Shown piece by piece: positions 61,820 through 64,000 of a stretch of DNA of 64,000 nt. Source of the DNA: Phytoseiulus persimilis (lineage: Eukaryota > Arthropoda > Arachnida > Mesostigmata > Phytoseiidae). A program made the translations under genes and the position numbers. The notes beneath the pieces are model-generated. The model was given only the letters and a program-made list of their open reading frames with translations. It was not told the DNA's origin and made no database searches. The stretch spans positions 29,410,723 through 29,474,722 of the forward strand of contig CM075103.1 of the NCBI GenBank assembly GCA_037576195.1, given 5' to 3'. How positions within the stretch are numbered: the stretch's first letter is position 1; the number at the start of each line of letters is the position of its first letter.

Positions 61820-63711
61820 GGCCGGGTCGATCGTGCGAGCGGAGGTTCGTTTCCGCTGAAAGTCGAGACAGTGAGAAACTCACCATATACCCGGATGAAA
61901 AATTGTTTCCTGAGGATTATTCCCCTTCGATCGCGGAGAACAAACACCGGCATTCGACCGCTAGCAGAACAACTCTCATTCCCCGGCGTTATAAGTTTTT
62001 CTCAGGCTGCCACCGACAGGTTCTGTTTCCCTGTTTCTAAACTTCGAATCTACTCCAATCTGCATCGGAGTTCCGCTGCACTGCAATGCTTCCCAGAATG
62101 CATCGAGGAACGCAGTGTATCTGGCTTCTGAGGTAGTTTCGAGAATTTCCTCGCCTTGTCTCGCGGTCTCCTTCTAAGGAGTTACTCCTGGCCGTTCTGG
62201 AGCCGAATCGGTGAGAGGGACTTGGGAGCACGAGAGTTTCGAAATTGAGTGAAGCGTCCGGAGAGTCGTTTTAGAGAACACACACCAGACCGCAGTGTTC
62301 GCCTCGTTTTCGAATTCCTGCCAAGCCTCATCCGACGGGGAACTCGGGCCGGGTCTCCAACCTCCAGGAATTAATTTCCCGACAGCGGGCCGCCCATACC
62401 CACGGTGAAGCACTTGAGTCGGACGTCCAACGACCTGGTATAGCTCAAGGAAACAGACCGGAGATCCTTCTCGGAGAGCTACTCAAGCAGCACGTCTAGC
62501 ACAGAATAGCCTCCGATTTGCGGATTAGACTACAAGTTCTGGATCAGGTTCCGGAACTGGGCCAGATGTTCTTTGTGACGAAAACCATCGCGACTCACCT
62601 GATCACTGCCACCGATTACACGGGTGGGCAACTGATGATAATGATGATGAGCTCTACTCATCTCGCACCTACATGCAGCAAGCGAAGCGGGTATTCCTAA
62701 TCAGTGCGTCTTCATTGATGAATCCAAAACTGTTCAGAGCTTCGGCCTCAGGATGTCCGAATTCACCCTCGGAACATAAACATAACGGCTATGAATACGA
62801 TCCTTCGAATTCGAGAGGAACGCTCGTGTTCGCTCGAGGTGAACTGGGGAGGGCGAATATGATCCTCCTCCGGAGCAAACCAGCAACGATCGTCGGCTGT
62901 GCGCCGCAACTCGACCGTAATCCTACGGAGTCCCCTGACCGGTTTCCATCTGCGGCTGGTTGTCTGGATCTTTCGAACAATCGCTCATATTAGTTCTGGC
63001 TACCGTATCATTCACCCTCAGAGGGAACATCACGGCCCTCGCTCGGAGCCGTGAGCCGATGCGTTCACCGGGCTTTCCTCCATGAAGGAGTCCGGAAGAT
63101 GTGGCTCCATCCCCAGTTTCCAGGAGTCCCTCTGCCAGGCTCGAGCGGACCGCAATAATTCCGTGAACTCCTGCGAATCAATCAACTCGTTTTGAGTCGA
63201 TCACCTGCCAATCTGAAATCGCGGTCGCGCTCGGCCCAGCAGTCGGTTGCATGGGTTCGAGTGCGTCATGCGATCGGAGCCGACAATCCATTTGAGCAGG
63301 TTTAAACTTCTGATGCCTGAGTCGTTATCGGCCCACAATTGCTCAACCGCAGCCAAGCTCGAAGCTAATATGTGAGGATTGTCTTCTAGAATTCGGGAAG
63401 AGCACATTCAAGAATGAGTGATTCGAATGATCACGGAAGCGTAGATAAAACCGCATCGAAAACCGTTAGATAACCCAAATATTTACATCGGTTATTGTCT
63501 AGTCACGGCACGCTTCTCGGCGTTAGCTACAGGCCGCTCTCCAGCGCCGACCGTAACGCCATTTTTCAAAGAGCAGTTCGAGATTACCTGTGGTCATAAC
63601 TCGGACGTAAACGATCACCGGAGCCATGAGTTTTAGCAACTGAAGAAATCGAGAAAGCAGGGGTATCGGCACTGTATATCCCGGAAGGAGTACGAGGTGC
63701 GACGGAAATGC

Positions 63712-63732
63712 GGGGGGGGGGGGGGGGGGGGG
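63712..63732. repeat. G21 homopolymer
   Basis: Twenty-one consecutive G residues close to the right edge. Minus-strand frames through it encode poly-proline and are disregarded. Confidence 0.95.
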
Positions 63733-64000
63733 AAGGAAACGTAGGAGGGACTCCTGGAAGCATTGAAGATCCTGGAGGGGATCAGGCGAGAAATGTGGGG
63801 AAAGGAGATTGGTAGAAGAGTTACAAACAAACAAAGTCAGCCACACCGCGGTCGAGGGAGATATCAAATCAGACGAATGGTGGAATATTTCTCCCCTGCT
63901 TTGACCACTTTTTCGCTTCGAGTTATGGGAAGGTCTCCTCCTTGAAATTCCCTATCTTTCGCTGCGCACAGAAAGTTTGTTCACGTATTTTCCGAAGCTC

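Larger units (their letters stand above)
60667..64000. other. Right end: no assigned gene apart from a long open frame
   Basis: If the exon at 60.5 kb is real, this would be its first intron. The stretch contains the long minus-strand open frame described separately, a GATGAT-type short repeat near 62636-62650 and the G21 tract. No second exon, RNA gene or mobile element was recognised. Confidence 0.5.

Noticed and set aside
63523..63867. Minus-strand frames with a poly-proline run
   Set aside because: The proline run is simply the G21 tract translated; no other protein feature supports coding.

Overview
This is eukaryotic DNA, most likely from an arthropod. The Tc3-like DNA transposon, the jockey/CR1-like non-LTR retrotransposon with a poly(A) tail, the hAT (ZBED-type) remnant and the splice-like signals all fit an invertebrate nuclear genome. 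CpG is plentiful throughout, so there is no sign of methylation-driven CpG loss. The non-LTR reverse transcriptase at the left edge has a finger-domain style I associate with arachnid elements (ticks and mites). A mite or tick source is therefore my guess, not a demonstrated fact. There are no bacterial-style operons, and I found no rRNA, tRNA or CRISPR array.

Layout. (1) Positions 1-501 on the minus strand carry an uninterrupted partial frame of a non-LTR reverse transcriptase that runs off the left edge. (2) Positions 502-9098 hold no recognisable gene; there are a C27 tract, a TCCG microsatellite and a doubtful gag-like zinc-knuckle relic near 8.1 kb. (3) Positions 9101-10688 are the best feature: a nearly complete Tc3-type transposon with TA target duplications, an intact 331-residue DD34E transposase, and ends that each carry an outer and an inner copy of the same 19-bp binding-site-like motif. 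(4) Positions 10691-18344 hold nothing recognisable apart from two 17-bp C/G tracts. (5) Positions 18345-19528 are a decayed, 5'-truncated jockey-like reverse transcriptase ending in A12. (6) Positions 19529-42274 are gene-poor and contain short palindromes, homopolymers and a very tentative two-exon zinc-binding candidate at 23.2-23.6 kb. (7) Positions 42275-42761 are an internally deleted hAT element: a left terminal inverted repeat plus the C-terminal dimerisation piece of the transposase. (8) Positions 42762-60474 hold nothing recognisable apart from an A+T-rich patch and a G-quadruplex cluster. (9) At 60475-60666 there is a plausible first coding exon, with a strong start context and a GTGAGT donor; one candidate start codon lies inside a perfect 13-bp inverted repeat. 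(10) The right end contains an unusually long antisense open frame (60899-61819) and a G21 tract.

No set of genes here works together as a pathway. The window is mainly transposon remains in intergenic or intronic DNA, perhaps with the 5' end of one cellular gene near 60.5 kb. Most other open frames of 60-180 codons are what chance gives in 64 kb at about 50% G+C, so they are not annotated. A recurring oddity is long pure G:C homopolymers (C27, C17, G17, G21, G21), whereas A:T runs stop at about 12.
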